DNA of 57,234 nt from Bacteroidia bacterium (GTDB lineage Bacteria > Bacteroidota > Bacteroidia > Bacteroidales > Azobacteroidaceae): positions 1 to 57,234 of the forward strand of contig BNTW01000007.1 in NCBI GenBank assembly GCA_025996895.1, in the 5' to 3' direction. This document shows, in pieces, positions 32,042-40,570 of this stretch; the stretch's first letter is position 1; the number at the start of each line of letters is the position of its first letter. The translations under genes and the position numbers were made by a program. The notes beneath the pieces were generated by a model. The model saw only the letters and a list, made by a program, of their open reading frames with translations, ran no database searches and was not told where the DNA came from.

Positions 32042-33733
32042 ATGAACATTCTAAAATTCGTAGGAACAGCGGATTTCAAGCCGAAATTATTCACTTCGAT
32101 TAAACACTATTCCAAAGAAAAATTCATGACCGACCTTATGGCGGGCGTGATTGTAGGTATTGTAGCGTTGCCTCTGGCGATTGCTTTTGGTATTGCGTCA
32201 GGCGTAAGTCCTGAAAAAGGGTTGATTACTGCCATTATTGGCGGTTTTATCGTGTCTGTTTTGGGCGGTTGCTCGGTACAAATCGGCGGACCGACCGGCG
32301 CATTTATCATCATTGTTTATGGTATTATCCAACAATTCGGCTTTGAAGGCCTGGCGGTTGCAACCATTTTAGCCGGATTAATTCTCATAGGAATGGGTCT
32401 GTTGAGGTTGGGAACGGTAATTAAATTTATTCCTTATCCGATTATTGTTGGTTTCACGAGCGGTATTGCTTTGACTATTTTTACCACACAAATCAAAGAT
32501 CTACTTGGTTTGACAATGTCGAGCGTTCCGGCCGATTTTATTTCCAAATGGATTGCTTATGCAAAAGCTATTTCAAGTATTAATCTTTGGTCGCTGATAG
32601 TGAGCATTTTAAGTATTTTGATTATTATTTATTCTCCCCGATTTATCAAAAAAATTCCCGGCTCGTTGATTGCCATCATTGTCATGACGATTGTAGTATA
32701 TTTACTAAAAGAATTTGCCGGATTGACAGGAATAGAAACCATCGGCGACCGCTTTCAAATCAACGCTTCTTTACCTAAACCTAATACAATCCCTATTACA
32801 TTGGAAAGTATTAATTTATTACTGCCTGCCGCTTTTACGATTGCCATGCTGGGTGCTATTGAATCCCTTTTGTCTGCAACGGTTGCAGACGGTATCATCG
32901 GCGACAAGCAAAATTCCAATACCGAATTGATTGCGCAAGGAGCAGCCAATTTGGTAACGCCTCTATTCGGCGGAATTCCGGTTACAGGTGCTATCGCACG
33001 GACAATGACCAATATCAACAACGGCGGACGAAGTCCGGTTGCCGGAATTGTGCATGCAGTTGTTTTATTGCTGATATTGTTATTTTTAGGTCCTTTGACA
33101 AAACATATTCCAATGGCTTGTCTGGCAGGCGTTTTAGTAATTGTTTCATACAATATGAGCGAATGGCGTACGTTCCGTTCGTTATTGAAAAATCCGAAAT
33201 CGGACGTGATTGTATTGCTGGTAACCTTCTTTTTAACAGTTATTTTCGACTTGACGATTGCCATCGAACTCGGTATATTGCTGGCTATGGTACTTTTAGT
33301 AAAACGTGTTTCGGAAACTTCCAATATTTCTGTCATTAAAGACGAATTAAATATGGCAACCGATGCGGAAAAAACAGCCGACAACGATAAATTGATTTTG
33401 CCGAAAGGAGTGGAAGTATATGAAATTGACGGCCCGTTTTTCTTCGGCATTGCCAATAAATTTGAAGAAAGTATGCGCACTATTGATGCTAAACGTCCGA
33501 AAATCCGCATTATCCGTATGCGGAAAGTTCCGTTCATGGACTCCACCGGCTTGCACAATTTAGAAAGTCTTTACCGCATTTCCCGCGAAGAAAATATCCA
33601 ATTGGTTTTATCGGGTGTAAATAATAAAGTACGCGGAGTGCTTGACAAATCCGGCTTTTCCGACAAAATCGGGAAAAACAATATTTTGAGCAATATCAAC
33701 GAAGCATTGGAAAGAGTAAATGAACTGATTTAA
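32042..33733 (+). CDS. SulP-family inorganic anion transporter with STAS domain
   Basis: A 563-residue transporter of the SLC26/SulP family (sulfate, bicarbonate or other anions; substrate not predictable). The membrane part starts with FMTDLMAGVIVGIVALPLAI (residues 29-48), GGCSVQIGGPTGAFIIIVYG near 76, and holds GIPVTGAIARTMTNINNGGR near 314, a family hallmark. The cytoplasmic C-terminal STAS domain starts near residue 458 (EVYEIDGPFFFGIANKFEES) and includes MDSTGLHNLESL. It ends four bases from the convergent nadA stop. Confidence 0.93.
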   Translation: MNILKFVGTADFKPKLFTSIKHYSKEKFMTDLMAGVIVGIVALPLAIAFGIASGVSPEKGLITAIIGGFIVSVLGGCSVQIGGPTGAFIIIVYGIIQQFGFEGLAVATILAGLILIGMGLLRLGTVIKFIPYPIIVGFTSGIALTIFTTQIKDLLGLTMSSVPADFISKWIAYAKAISSINLWSLIVSILSILIIIYSPRFIKKIPGSLIAIIVMTIVVYLLKEFAGLTGIETIGDRFQINASLPKPNTIPITLESINLLLPAAFTIAMLGAIESLLSATVADGIIGDKQNSNTELIAQGAANLVTPLFGGIPVTGAIARTMTNINNGGRSPVAGIVHAVVLLLILLFLGPLTKHIPMACLAGVLVIVSYNMSEWRTFRSLLKNPKSDVIVLLVTFFLTVIFDLTIAIELGILLAMVLLVKRVSETSNISVIKDELNMATDAEKTADNDKLILPKGVEVYEIDGPFFFGIANKFEESMRTIDAKRPKIRIIRMRKVPFMDSTGLHNLESLYRISREENIQLVLSGVNNKVRGVLDKSGFSDKIGKNNILSNINEALERVNELI

Positions 33734-33737
33734 ATTT

Positions 33738-34736
33738 TCACAATCCTAATTTCTCCGACAACTCCAACATTCGATTAATTGGTTTTACCGCCTTTTCAAT
33801 GATTTTTTCATCAATAAAAATCTCCGGCATTTCATATTTCAAGCAATTATACAGTTTTTCCAATGTATTCAGTTTCATAAAACTACATTCGTTACAAGCA
33901 CAAGTACTGTCGTTCGGTGGTGCAGGAATAAAATTTTTATCCGGATTATTTTTTTGCATTTCGTGTAAAATACCCGACTCCGTCGCTACAATAAATTCCT
34001 TTTTATCCGATTGAGAAGCATAATTTAATAAACCCGAAGTGGAAGCAATGTAATCCGCAATTTTTAATACAGGCGATTTACATTCAGGGTGCGCTAAAAT
34101 CAACGCATCGGGATATTGTTTTTTCAATTCCAATATCTTTTCCAACGAAAATTGCTCATGCACATGACATGCACCATTCCATAACAACATATCCCTTCCT
34201 GTAATACTATTTATATAATTTCCTAAATTACGGTCGGGTGCAAAAATCAACTTTGCATCTTTTGGAAAACTCTCTACAATTTGCCGGGCATTGGAAGAAG
34301 TAACCACCACGTCCGTCAGTGTTTTAATTGCCGCACTCGTATTCACATAAGAAATAATCGTATATTCCGGATATTGCTTTATAAATGCCTCAAATTCGTC
34401 GGCAGGACAAGAATCTGCCAATGAACAACCGGCATTCAAATCGGGAAGTAACACCCGCTTTTCAGGACTTAATATTTTGGCCGTCTCCGCCATAAAATGC
34501 ACGCCGCAAAGCACAATAATATCTGCGTCAGTATTCGCTGCCCAACGCGCCAACGCCAAACTATCGCCCACATAATCAGCTATATCCTGAATTGCCCCTT
34601 CTTGGTAGTAATGCGCCAAAATGATTGCATTTTTTTCTTTCCTTAAGTCTTTGATTGCTTGCACTAAATCAATATCTTTGGGAATCGGAATATTTAAAAA
34701 TCCCGCCGGCTGTTTAGAATAGTTTTCAACCATCAT
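33738..34736 (-). CDS. nadA: Quinolinate synthase
   Basis: A 332-residue [4Fe-4S] enzyme that condenses iminoaspartate with dihydroxyacetone phosphate to quinolinate, following NadB. Signatures: [20 protein letters not shown] near residue 38, [16 protein letters not shown] near 73 with the first cluster Cys, [14 protein letters not shown] near 96, HPECKSPV near 215 and the [12 protein letters not shown] region near 281 (the third cluster ligand lies in this Cys group). Two adjacent Met codons are possible starts. nadB is 6 kb away on the other strand. Confidence 0.95.
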   Translation of the reverse strand: MMVENYSKQPAGFLNIPIPKDIDLVQAIKDLRKEKNAIILAHYYQEGAIQDIADYVGDSLALARWAANTDADIIVLCGVHFMAETAKILSPEKRVLLPDLNAGCSLADSCPADEFEAFIKQYPEYTIISYVNTSAAIKTLTDVVVTSSNARQIVESFPKDAKLIFAPDRNLGNYINSITGRDMLLWNGACHVHEQFSLEKILELKKQYPDALILAHPECKSPVLKIADYIASTSGLLNYASQSDKKEFIVATESGILHEMQKNNPDKNFIPAPPNDSTCACNECSFMKLNTLEKLYNCLKYEMPEIFIDEKIIEKAVKPINRMLELSEKLGL

Positions 34737-35085
34737 ATATAAATATATTATATTTTAAAATTTAAAAATAAAAAAGTAAGATGATAATACCCTGTTGAAA
34801 AACCTGATAAGTTTTTCATTTTTTTCTTGCTTTTAAAGTTGTCATATAGAAAGCAATTTTTATACATAAATTATCAACACTTTATCCGTTTATAATAACA
34901 CCAAATCTAAGGATTTAGATGTTTTTTTAACACATCGTCGCTCATCCAACAAAGTTAAAAACTTTCTTTGAAAGTTATGAGTAAAAAACAAAAAAGAATT
35001 GCGGAAAAGAGCTAAATAAAAAGGCAGGTTATTTTTATGAAACTTGCAGAAAAAGATTAAAGGCAATCCGGCTTTTGGGAAGTTA
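34737..35085. other. A/T-rich spacer upstream of nadA
   Basis: No open frame of interest. It holds a candidate minus-strand -7 box for nadA (TAACTTTG, 34957-34950), an imperfect hairpin near 34899-34923 and A/T-rich runs. Its right part probably also contains unrecognisable remains of the decayed YD/RHS-like gene. Confidence 0.5.
34950..34957 (-). promoter_or_regulatory. Candidate -7 box for nadA
   Basis: TAACTTTG on the minus strand; it would give nadA a leader of about 210 bases. No clear -33 element. Confidence 0.35.
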
Positions 35086-36134
35086 TCAACAGTTTATCTC
35101 TCCCAATTTTTGCAAATCGGGTTCGGTTGAAGATTTTTGCGTATCTATATCTGTGCGTGAAGACAAGGTAAATGTCAGCCTGCCTCCGTTAAAATAGATA
35201 TATTTCGGTTTTTTACTGATAACCTTTAATGAAGTGGTCGTAGCGTTGAGATGGATTCGATCGTATGTTGAGCAAATTCATTGGTTACATAATGAGCAGG
35301 ATTTTCCACAAAAAGCGTATAAGAATATCCCTCATAATGCCCCTTGTTGTCGGAAGCATAAACTCCGTCCGTTTGATACTCGTATCGAATGCTATGGTTA
35401 TTAGGCGACACTATACGGTCGAGGTGTCACGCCGAAGTATAATCCGGCATCAGAGCATGATCTCCTTGGGTTTGTGTTGTTTCTTCGTTACCTAAATAAA
35501 AACATTCCCCGTTGGAATTGGTAATTTGCCATTTACCACCGATGCCTCTCACTATTTTGAGTGGTTTATAGGGAATCAACGCTTCTACATCTTTTCCAAT
35601 AAATTTCCCGCTTTCCATACCGATATTATAATAATATTCGTCCGGCATGTAGGAGTAACTTGCATGTAGTCCATCAGACATAATTTCAAGTTGGGTATCA
35701 AATGCTTGAGAGCTATTAGTGTTTATGTAATCTCGTATTGATTGTGTCATTGGTCGGTTTGCCATTGACGGTTCCGTTTCATCCGGAAAACCCTGCACCA
35801 CGCGCGTAACCTGTCCGCCGTAGAACAAGTCCCAGCCCAGACCGACCCAAGTGGCTTCCTGCTGTACTTTAATTCCGCCACCTTGATAACGCAGCACTAT
35901 CGGGACAGTCAAATCGCCGCTCTTGATTTCATACAGCGGAATGCTGATGTCGGGCTGTCCGCTGGAATAATCCATTTGATACTCGCCGTATCGCCCCAGA
36001 GAGGCGGTAGTCGGCTCTATGGGTTGCAGAGAGGTTGGCCGGAGCATATCCTCCGGCGAAGGCTGTGCGATACAAAACATCGCTGTCTGCAAAAACACGA
36101 TGATAAACGATACTGTTTTATTTATTTTTTTCAT
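35086..36134 (-). pseudogene. Decayed YD/RHS-like secreted protein gene (N-terminal part)
   Basis: The frame starts with a signal peptide (cleavage near residue 24, MFCIAQ) and the module GQPDISIPLYEI then TWVGLGWDLFYGG (residues 59-107), paralogous to the gene at 507-4007. It is stopped by TGA at 35427-35429. The same frame goes on past the stop with HLDRIVSPNNHSIRYEYQ and more, so TGA most simply replaces TGG (Trp). Near 35253-35268 the coding sense shifts frame (YDRIHLNATTTSLKV, FNGGRLTFTLSSR) and runs to a stop at 35086. The remaining 700-800 expected residues are missing. The gene is clearly broken, although its promoter and structured leader look intact. A truncated 235-residue product could still be made. 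Confidence 0.85.
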
Positions 36135-36160
36135 GCTATTAAATTTTAAACGATTACTTA

Positions 36161-36190
36161 CTCGTAATTCGTAATTTTTAATTCGTAATT
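36161..36190. repeat. AATTCGTAA-type repeat in the leader of the decayed gene
   Basis: Three GTAATTC/TTAATTC units sit between the structured RNA and the ATG at 36134. They account for most of the extra spacing compared with copy 1 and match the repeat within lpdA. Confidence 0.7.
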
Positions 36191-36454
36191 ATATAACAAA
36201 TGTCCTGCCAAATTGTTTTGGATACGCACACAAAAAAAGCGCGGACAATCTCTTTTTATCTGTTCTCTGAGGTTCTCGACTACCTAAACTACCAAATAAA
36301 CGAATAAAGCCCGCACCCGAACGGTGCGAGCGTCTTCGCTTTATTCATGATAGTTTTTGAAACTGTCGAGATTTCAAAGAACAGAATATAAGCTAAACGC
36401 TTTTTCCAAAATGTCTTATAATGTGCGTATCAGCACGATTCCTTGTCCATAGGC
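36191..36454 (-). ncRNA. Structured leader RNA, copy 2, unknown family
   Basis: Same architecture as copy 1. Plus-strand coordinates of the arms: P1 36221-36230 with 36422-36431 (10 bp, perfect); P2 36234-36241 with 36398-36405 (perfect, where copy 1 has a G-U); hairpin 36260-36270 with 36374-36384, 36274-36280 with 36365-36371, 36286-36293 with 36349-36356, 36302-36310 with 36338-36346, terminal stem 36309-36317 with 36323-36331. Three of the hairpin arms differ completely in sequence from copy 1 but remain paired. The basal A/T stem of copy 1 is mostly lost. The gene it leads into is broken, so this copy may be an orphan. Confidence 0.85.
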
Positions 36455-36475
36455 CTATCTATTTTATTTATTTTA

Positions 36476-36506
36476 CAAATATATTCAATGTCATTCAAAA
36501 TTCAAA
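36476..36506 (-). promoter_or_regulatory. Promoter of structured leader copy 2
   Basis: TATATTTG on the minus strand (36483-36476), with TTTTG at 36506-36503 after 19 bases. It overlaps the 3' end of the response-regulator gene and sits 22 bases from the conserved start of the element (24 in copy 1). Confidence 0.6.
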
Positions 36507-37180
36507 ATCAGTCCGACGCCTTTGAGGTTTTTAATTGTAACAGACGGGTCTTTAGAAAGATATTTGCGCATTTTCGTAATAAACACGTCTAAACTTCGGG
36601 AAGAATAAAAATTGTTTGATCCCCAAAACCGGGTTAAAATTTCGTCCCGTTTCACGATTTCCTGTTTATGCTCAAACAATACTTCCAGGATAGCGGACTC
36701 ACGAGGCGACAGCGTATGTTCTACGGAATTGTAAATCAATAATTGTCGTTTCGGGTCAAACAGATATTTGCCAATGGGATGCGCTTGTTTTTTCGACGAT
36801 AAGCAGACGTTGCTTTTCAAACGGATAAGTGCCTGAATATGAGCATCTAATTCTTCCGGCAAGAAAGGTTTCTTCACATAATTATCTACTCCCGCTTCGT
36901 AACCCACCATGACGTCTTTGGTCGTGGTTTTGTTGGTTGCAAAAATAATCGGGATGTTTGTGTCTTTCCAGCGGATTTGCTTCACCATCTCCACTCCGTT
37001 CAAAACCGGCATTTCAATGTCCGACACAATAATATCCGGCTGAAAAGTCTCCCACAAAGCCAATCCCTCCTGGCCATTCTCGGCGGTTTTCACTTCATAA
37101 TTGCCGATTATTTCTTCCAGACTGCTTTTCAGGATATAACCCAAATTTACATCGTCTTCAATGAGCAACAATTTTATCAT
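36491..37180 (-). CDS. OmpR-family response regulator
   Basis: A 229-residue regulator. Receiver domain residues 1-120: acidic pocket EDD at 8-10, phospho-acceptor Asp in IVSDIEMPVLNG near 54, and KKPF near 103 with the conserved Lys. The C-terminal OmpR-type winged helix runs from about 130 (LSPRESAILEVLFEHKQEIV, then RSLDVFITKMRKYLSKD). It overlaps its kinase gene by 23 bases. The regulated genes are unknown; nothing links it to the structured leader other than adjacency. Confidence 0.92.
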   Translation of the reverse strand: MIKLLLIEDDVNLGYILKSSLEEIIGNYEVKTAENGQEGLALWETFQPDIIVSDIEMPVLNGVEMVKQIRWKDTNIPIIFATNKTTTKDVMVGYEAGVDNYVKKPFLPEELDAHIQALIRLKSNVCLSSKKQAHPIGKYLFDPKRQLLIYNSVEHTLSPRESAILEVLFEHKQEIVKRDEILTRFWGSNNFYSSRSLDVFITKMRKYLSKDPSVTIKNLKGVGLILNFE

Positions 37181-38477
37181 CGTAGGGCAGATATATCGTA
37201 AATTTACTGTAATGACCGATTTTACTTTCCAGTTCTATTTTTCCTTCGTGTGCCGTAACTACCTGATATACATAATTTAAACCTAATCCGAAACCACCCG
37301 CTTTTCGTTCTTTCGCAACGAAGGATCCACGCTCAAATTTTTCAAATATTTTCTTCCGGTCTTTGGCGGAAATTCCTATTCCATTGTCCCGGAACGAAAT
37401 CCGCTTGTGATTTCCCTGCGTGTCGGCCGAAATATGAATATACACTTCCTCTTTTGAATATTTGATTGCATTATCAATAATGTTGCCAAACGTTTCAAAA
37501 ATGTGTTCATAATCGGCATAAATATTTTCCACTTCATTCAATTCGACCTGAAATTCAATTTTTTTAAGTGTGTTCAACCGGTATTTTACGATTAAGGCGT
37601 CAATCAAATCGGCCAACGGAATTAATTGCTTGGAAAGTGTTAATTTTTTCTCTTCCAGCTGCGCAATGGTTAATATTTTGTTGGCCAAACCCAAAATATT
37701 TTCGCCTTCTTTGGTCATAAGTCTATAATATTGCTCTTTCATTTGTGGTTTATCGTCGAGTTTGCCGCTTTTTAAGTTGTTGAGACCCATTAAGATAGCT
37801 GTAATCGGATTTTTCATGTCATGAATCATCGCATGCGTAAAGTCGCACCGAAGTTTAGCAATTTTATCCTGCCGGACGATAATCGTTATTTGTAAAAAAA
37901 TGCAATAGACAATAATAATGGCCAAAAGAATGGAGCCGATCAGTAATAACAACATTTGTCGAAAAATAGCTTTGTAAGGCGACGAAATCGAAACAATGAC
38001 AAATTCGGAATTTATCGAACAGATTTGTATCTTTTCTTTAAAAGACAATTTTTCTGCATTTTTCGAGCCATGAGTCATTCGTTTTATTGTTTTTCCTTCC
38101 AAATTGACAACAGATAAATCATAATCTCGAACGAACAAACCGGTAAATTTCGGTTTTAAAATACTGTCGGCATTTTCAATTGAAAACGGCTCTTCTTCCC
38201 TGTACAAGTAGTCGTTCAACGTGATAATATTACTGAGAATACTATCATTTTCCAGCAAAATGCCCCATATTTCCTGCTGCTTCCATTGGCCTTTTTTCTC
38301 CGGATTATTGACACGATCCAAAGCTTCTTTTTGCAAAGAGGTAACGAAACTCTGCCACACATCTCGCTTCAATTCGGTTTTATGCAACGTGTAAGTATTC
38401 CATAGCCATATTCCCTGCAATATCAAAATCGAAAATAAGGCTGCGCAGGAAATCAATTTAAAGTAACGATTTCTCAT
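37158..38477 (-). CDS. Sensor histidine kinase
   Basis: A 439-residue membrane kinase. Membrane segments at about residues 8-28 and 172-197 enclose an extracytoplasmic sensor region of about 140 residues with no recognised domain. The HisKA helix carries the phospho-accepting His in HAMIHDMKNPITAIL near 224. HATPase motifs are N-box GNIIDNAIKYS near 342, G1 DNGIGISAKD near 374 and G2 GGFGLGLNYV near 399. Partner of the following response regulator. A TATATTTG box lies 23 bases upstream of the ATG. Confidence 0.93.
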   Translation of the reverse strand: MRNRYFKLISCAALFSILILQGIWLWNTYTLHKTELKRDVWQSFVTSLQKEALDRVNNPEKKGQWKQQEIWGILLENDSILSNIITLNDYLYREEEPFSIENADSILKPKFTGLFVRDYDLSVVNLEGKTIKRMTHGSKNAEKLSFKEKIQICSINSEFVIVSISSPYKAIFRQMLLLLIGSILLAIIIVYCIFLQITIIVRQDKIAKLRCDFTHAMIHDMKNPITAILMGLNNLKSGKLDDKPQMKEQYYRLMTKEGENILGLANKILTIAQLEEKKLTLSKQLIPLADLIDALIVKYRLNTLKKIEFQVELNEVENIYADYEHIFETFGNIIDNAIKYSKEEVYIHISADTQGNHKRISFRDNGIGISAKDRKKIFEKFERGSFVAKERKAGGFGLGLNYVYQVVTAHEGKIELESKIGHYSKFTIYLPYDDKIVAH

Positions 38478-38499
38478 AATTGTGCAATTTCTTAGTCTG

Positions 38500-38507
38500 C
38501 AAATATA
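38500..38507 (-). promoter_or_regulatory. -7 box of the two-component operon
   Basis: TATATTTG on the minus strand, 22 bases before the kinase ATG; no clear -33 element. Confidence 0.45.
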
Positions 38508-38596
38508 AGTATAATTTGATTTATTTCACAATTTATTGTTTTAATTTGATGCAAAAAGGCGATTTTTGCGCAAATCTCCCTTTTTTGTGCAATTAA

Positions 38597-38628
38597 TTTG
38601 TTTTAATTCTTAAAATCCATTACTTTTG
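38597..38628 (+). promoter_or_regulatory. Promoter of etfBA-acd
   Basis: TTTG at 38597-38600, 20 bases, TACTTTTG at 38621-38628; 40 bases before the etfB ATG. Confidence 0.75.
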
Positions 38629-38668
38629 CAGGCTGATTTGAATAATAAAAACTAATATTCGTAAAACA

Positions 38669-39541
38669 ATGAGTCTAAAAATTATTGTATTGGCGAAACA
38701 AGTCCCCGACACACGCAACGTGGGAAAAGACGCCATGAAAGCGGACGGAACGGTGAATAGGGCGGCACTGCCTGCTATTTTCAATCCGGAAGACTTGAAT
38801 GCTCTCGAACAGGCACTTCGTCTGAAAGATCAGCATCCGGGGTCGACGGTTACGTTATTGACGATGGGACCTCCCCGCGCTTCCGAAATCATTCGCGAAG
38901 GTTTGTTTAGGGGCGCAGACGACGGCTATTTGCTCACTGACCGGGTTTTTGCCGGTGCAGATACATTAGCTACCAGCTACGCGCTTCACATGGCGGTTAA
39001 AAAAATCGGCGATTTTGATATTATTATTTCGGGACGTCAGGCTATTGATGGCGACACGGCGCAGGTAGGCCCGCAAGTTGCCGAAAAATTGGGCATTTCT
39101 CAAATTACCTACGCAGAAGAAATTTTGTCGGTAGAAAATAAAATAATTACCGTAAAACGCCGTTTGGAACGCGGTGTAGAAGTCGTAAGCGGAAAATTAC
39201 CGTTGTTGATTACGGTGAACAGCTCGGCTGCCGATTGTCGTCCGCGCAATGCAAAACTCATTCAAAAATACAAGCACGCCAAAACATTTTCCGAAAAACA
39301 GACGGAAGGCAGCGATTACACCAATTTGTGCGATTCGCGTCCTTACCTGAATTTGGCGGAATGGAGTGCGGCAGACGTGAATGCCGATCCGCAGCAATGC
39401 GGACTTTCGGGGTCGCCTACGAAGGTGAAGAAAATCGAAAACGTTGTTTTTCAGGCAAAAGAAAGTAAAACACTCGATTCTTCCGACACGCAAATCGAAG
39501 AATTGATCGTGGAATTAATCACTAATCACACCATCGGTTAA
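38669..39541 (+). CDS. etfB: Electron transfer flavoprotein subunit beta
   Basis: A 290-residue EtfB, which binds AMP or a second FAD and passes electrons from acyl-CoA dehydrogenases. Signatures: KIIVLAKQVPDT at the N-terminus, FNPEDLNALEQALRLKD near 37, DIIISGRQAIDGDTAQVGPQ near 115 and the recognition-loop region GVEVVSGKLPLLITV near 170. The ATG of etfA follows its stop directly. With etfA and the dehydrogenase it forms one operon, which suggests reversible acyl-CoA oxidation/reduction; whether the complex bifurcates electrons cannot be read from this alone. Confidence 0.95.
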   Translation: MSLKIIVLAKQVPDTRNVGKDAMKADGTVNRAALPAIFNPEDLNALEQALRLKDQHPGSTVTLLTMGPPRASEIIREGLFRGADDGYLLTDRVFAGADTLATSYALHMAVKKIGDFDIIISGRQAIDGDTAQVGPQVAEKLGISQITYAEEILSVENKIITVKRRLERGVEVVSGKLPLLITVNSSAADCRPRNAKLIQKYKHAKTFSEKQTEGSDYTNLCDSRPYLNLAEWSAADVNADPQQCGLSGSPTKVKKIENVVFQAKESKTLDSSDTQIEELIVELITNHTIG

Positions 39542-40561
39542 ATGAATAATTTATTTGTATATCTTGAAATAGAAAACGGCAAGGTAGAAGACGTAAGTTT
39601 GGAACTTCTTACCAAAGGCCGTTCGTTGGCTAATCAACTGAAATGCCAAATGGAAGCCGTAGCCATCGGAAGCAAGCTCGAAAATATCGCTTCCCAAGTG
39701 TTCCCTTACGGCGTTGATGTGCTTCACCTGTTTGATGATGCGCGTCTGTATCCTTATACTTCGCTTCCGCACACGTCGATTTTGGTTAATCTTTTTAAAG
39801 AAGAAAAACCGCAAATCGCATTGATGGGCGCAACAAGTATCGGTCGTGATTTAGGTCCGCGTGTTTCTTCGGCTTTGTTCAGCGGTTTGACTGCCGACTG
39901 TACTTCGCTCGAAATCGGTGATCACGAAGAAAAGAAGGAAGGCAAAACGTATACCGGTTTGCTGTATCAAATTCGTCCGGCTTTCGGTGGAAATATCGTT
40001 GCGACAATCGTCAATCCCGACAATCGTCCGCAAATGGCGACTGTTCGCGAAGGCGTGATGAAAAAAGAAATTTTCGATGCCAATTATAAAGGTAAAACCG
40101 TTTCGCACGAAGTCGGCAAATATGTTTCCGATACGGATTTTGTGGTAAGCGTGATTGAACGCCACATCGAAGCGTCGAAAGTGAATATCAAAAATTCGCC
40201 CATTATAGTTTCCGGCGGTTATGGCATGGGATCGAAAGAAGGCTTTGGATTGCTTTATGATTTGGCTAATACGATTGGTGCGGAAGTGGGCGCGTCGCGT
40301 GCGGCTGTCGATGCCGGCTATGCCGAACACGAACGTCAAATCGGTCAGACAGGCGTTACCGTTCATCCGAAACTCTATATCGCTTGTGGTATTTCCGGTC
40401 AAATCCAACACATCGCCGGAATGCAGGATTCGTCCATGATTATCGCCATCAACAGCGATCCGAATGCGCCGATTAACGCTATTGCCGATTATGTGATTAC
40501 CGGCGAAGTGGAAAAAGTGATTCCGAAAATGATTAAATATTACAAGAAAAACAGCAAATAA
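39542..40561 (+). CDS. etfA: Electron transfer flavoprotein subunit alpha
   Basis: A 339-residue EtfA. The N-terminal domain ends near 190; the C-terminal FAD domain has the signature PIIVSGGYGMGSKEGFGLLY near 220, VGASRAAVDAGYAEHERQIG near 247, and GVTVHPKLYIACGISGQIQH near 269 (segment) with the FAD-binding SGQIQH. Its ATG abuts the etfB stop and the dehydrogenase ATG follows nine bases after its own stop. Confidence 0.95.
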   Translation: MNNLFVYLEIENGKVEDVSLELLTKGRSLANQLKCQMEAVAIGSKLENIASQVFPYGVDVLHLFDDARLYPYTSLPHTSILVNLFKEEKPQIALMGATSIGRDLGPRVSSALFSGLTADCTSLEIGDHEEKKEGKTYTGLLYQIRPAFGGNIVATIVNPDNRPQMATVREGVMKKEIFDANYKGKTVSHEVGKYVSDTDFVVSVIERHIEASKVNIKNSPIIVSGGYGMGSKEGFGLLYDLANTIGAEVGASRAAVDAGYAEHERQIGQTGVTVHPKLYIACGISGQIQHIAGMQDSSMIIAINSDPNAPINAIADYVITGEVEKVIPKMIKYYKKNSK

Positions 40562-40570
40562 ACAATCGAT

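Noticed and set aside
32755..33558. A 267-codon frame antisense to the SulP gene
   Set aside because: Shadow of a conserved transporter; the plus strand has all family motifs.
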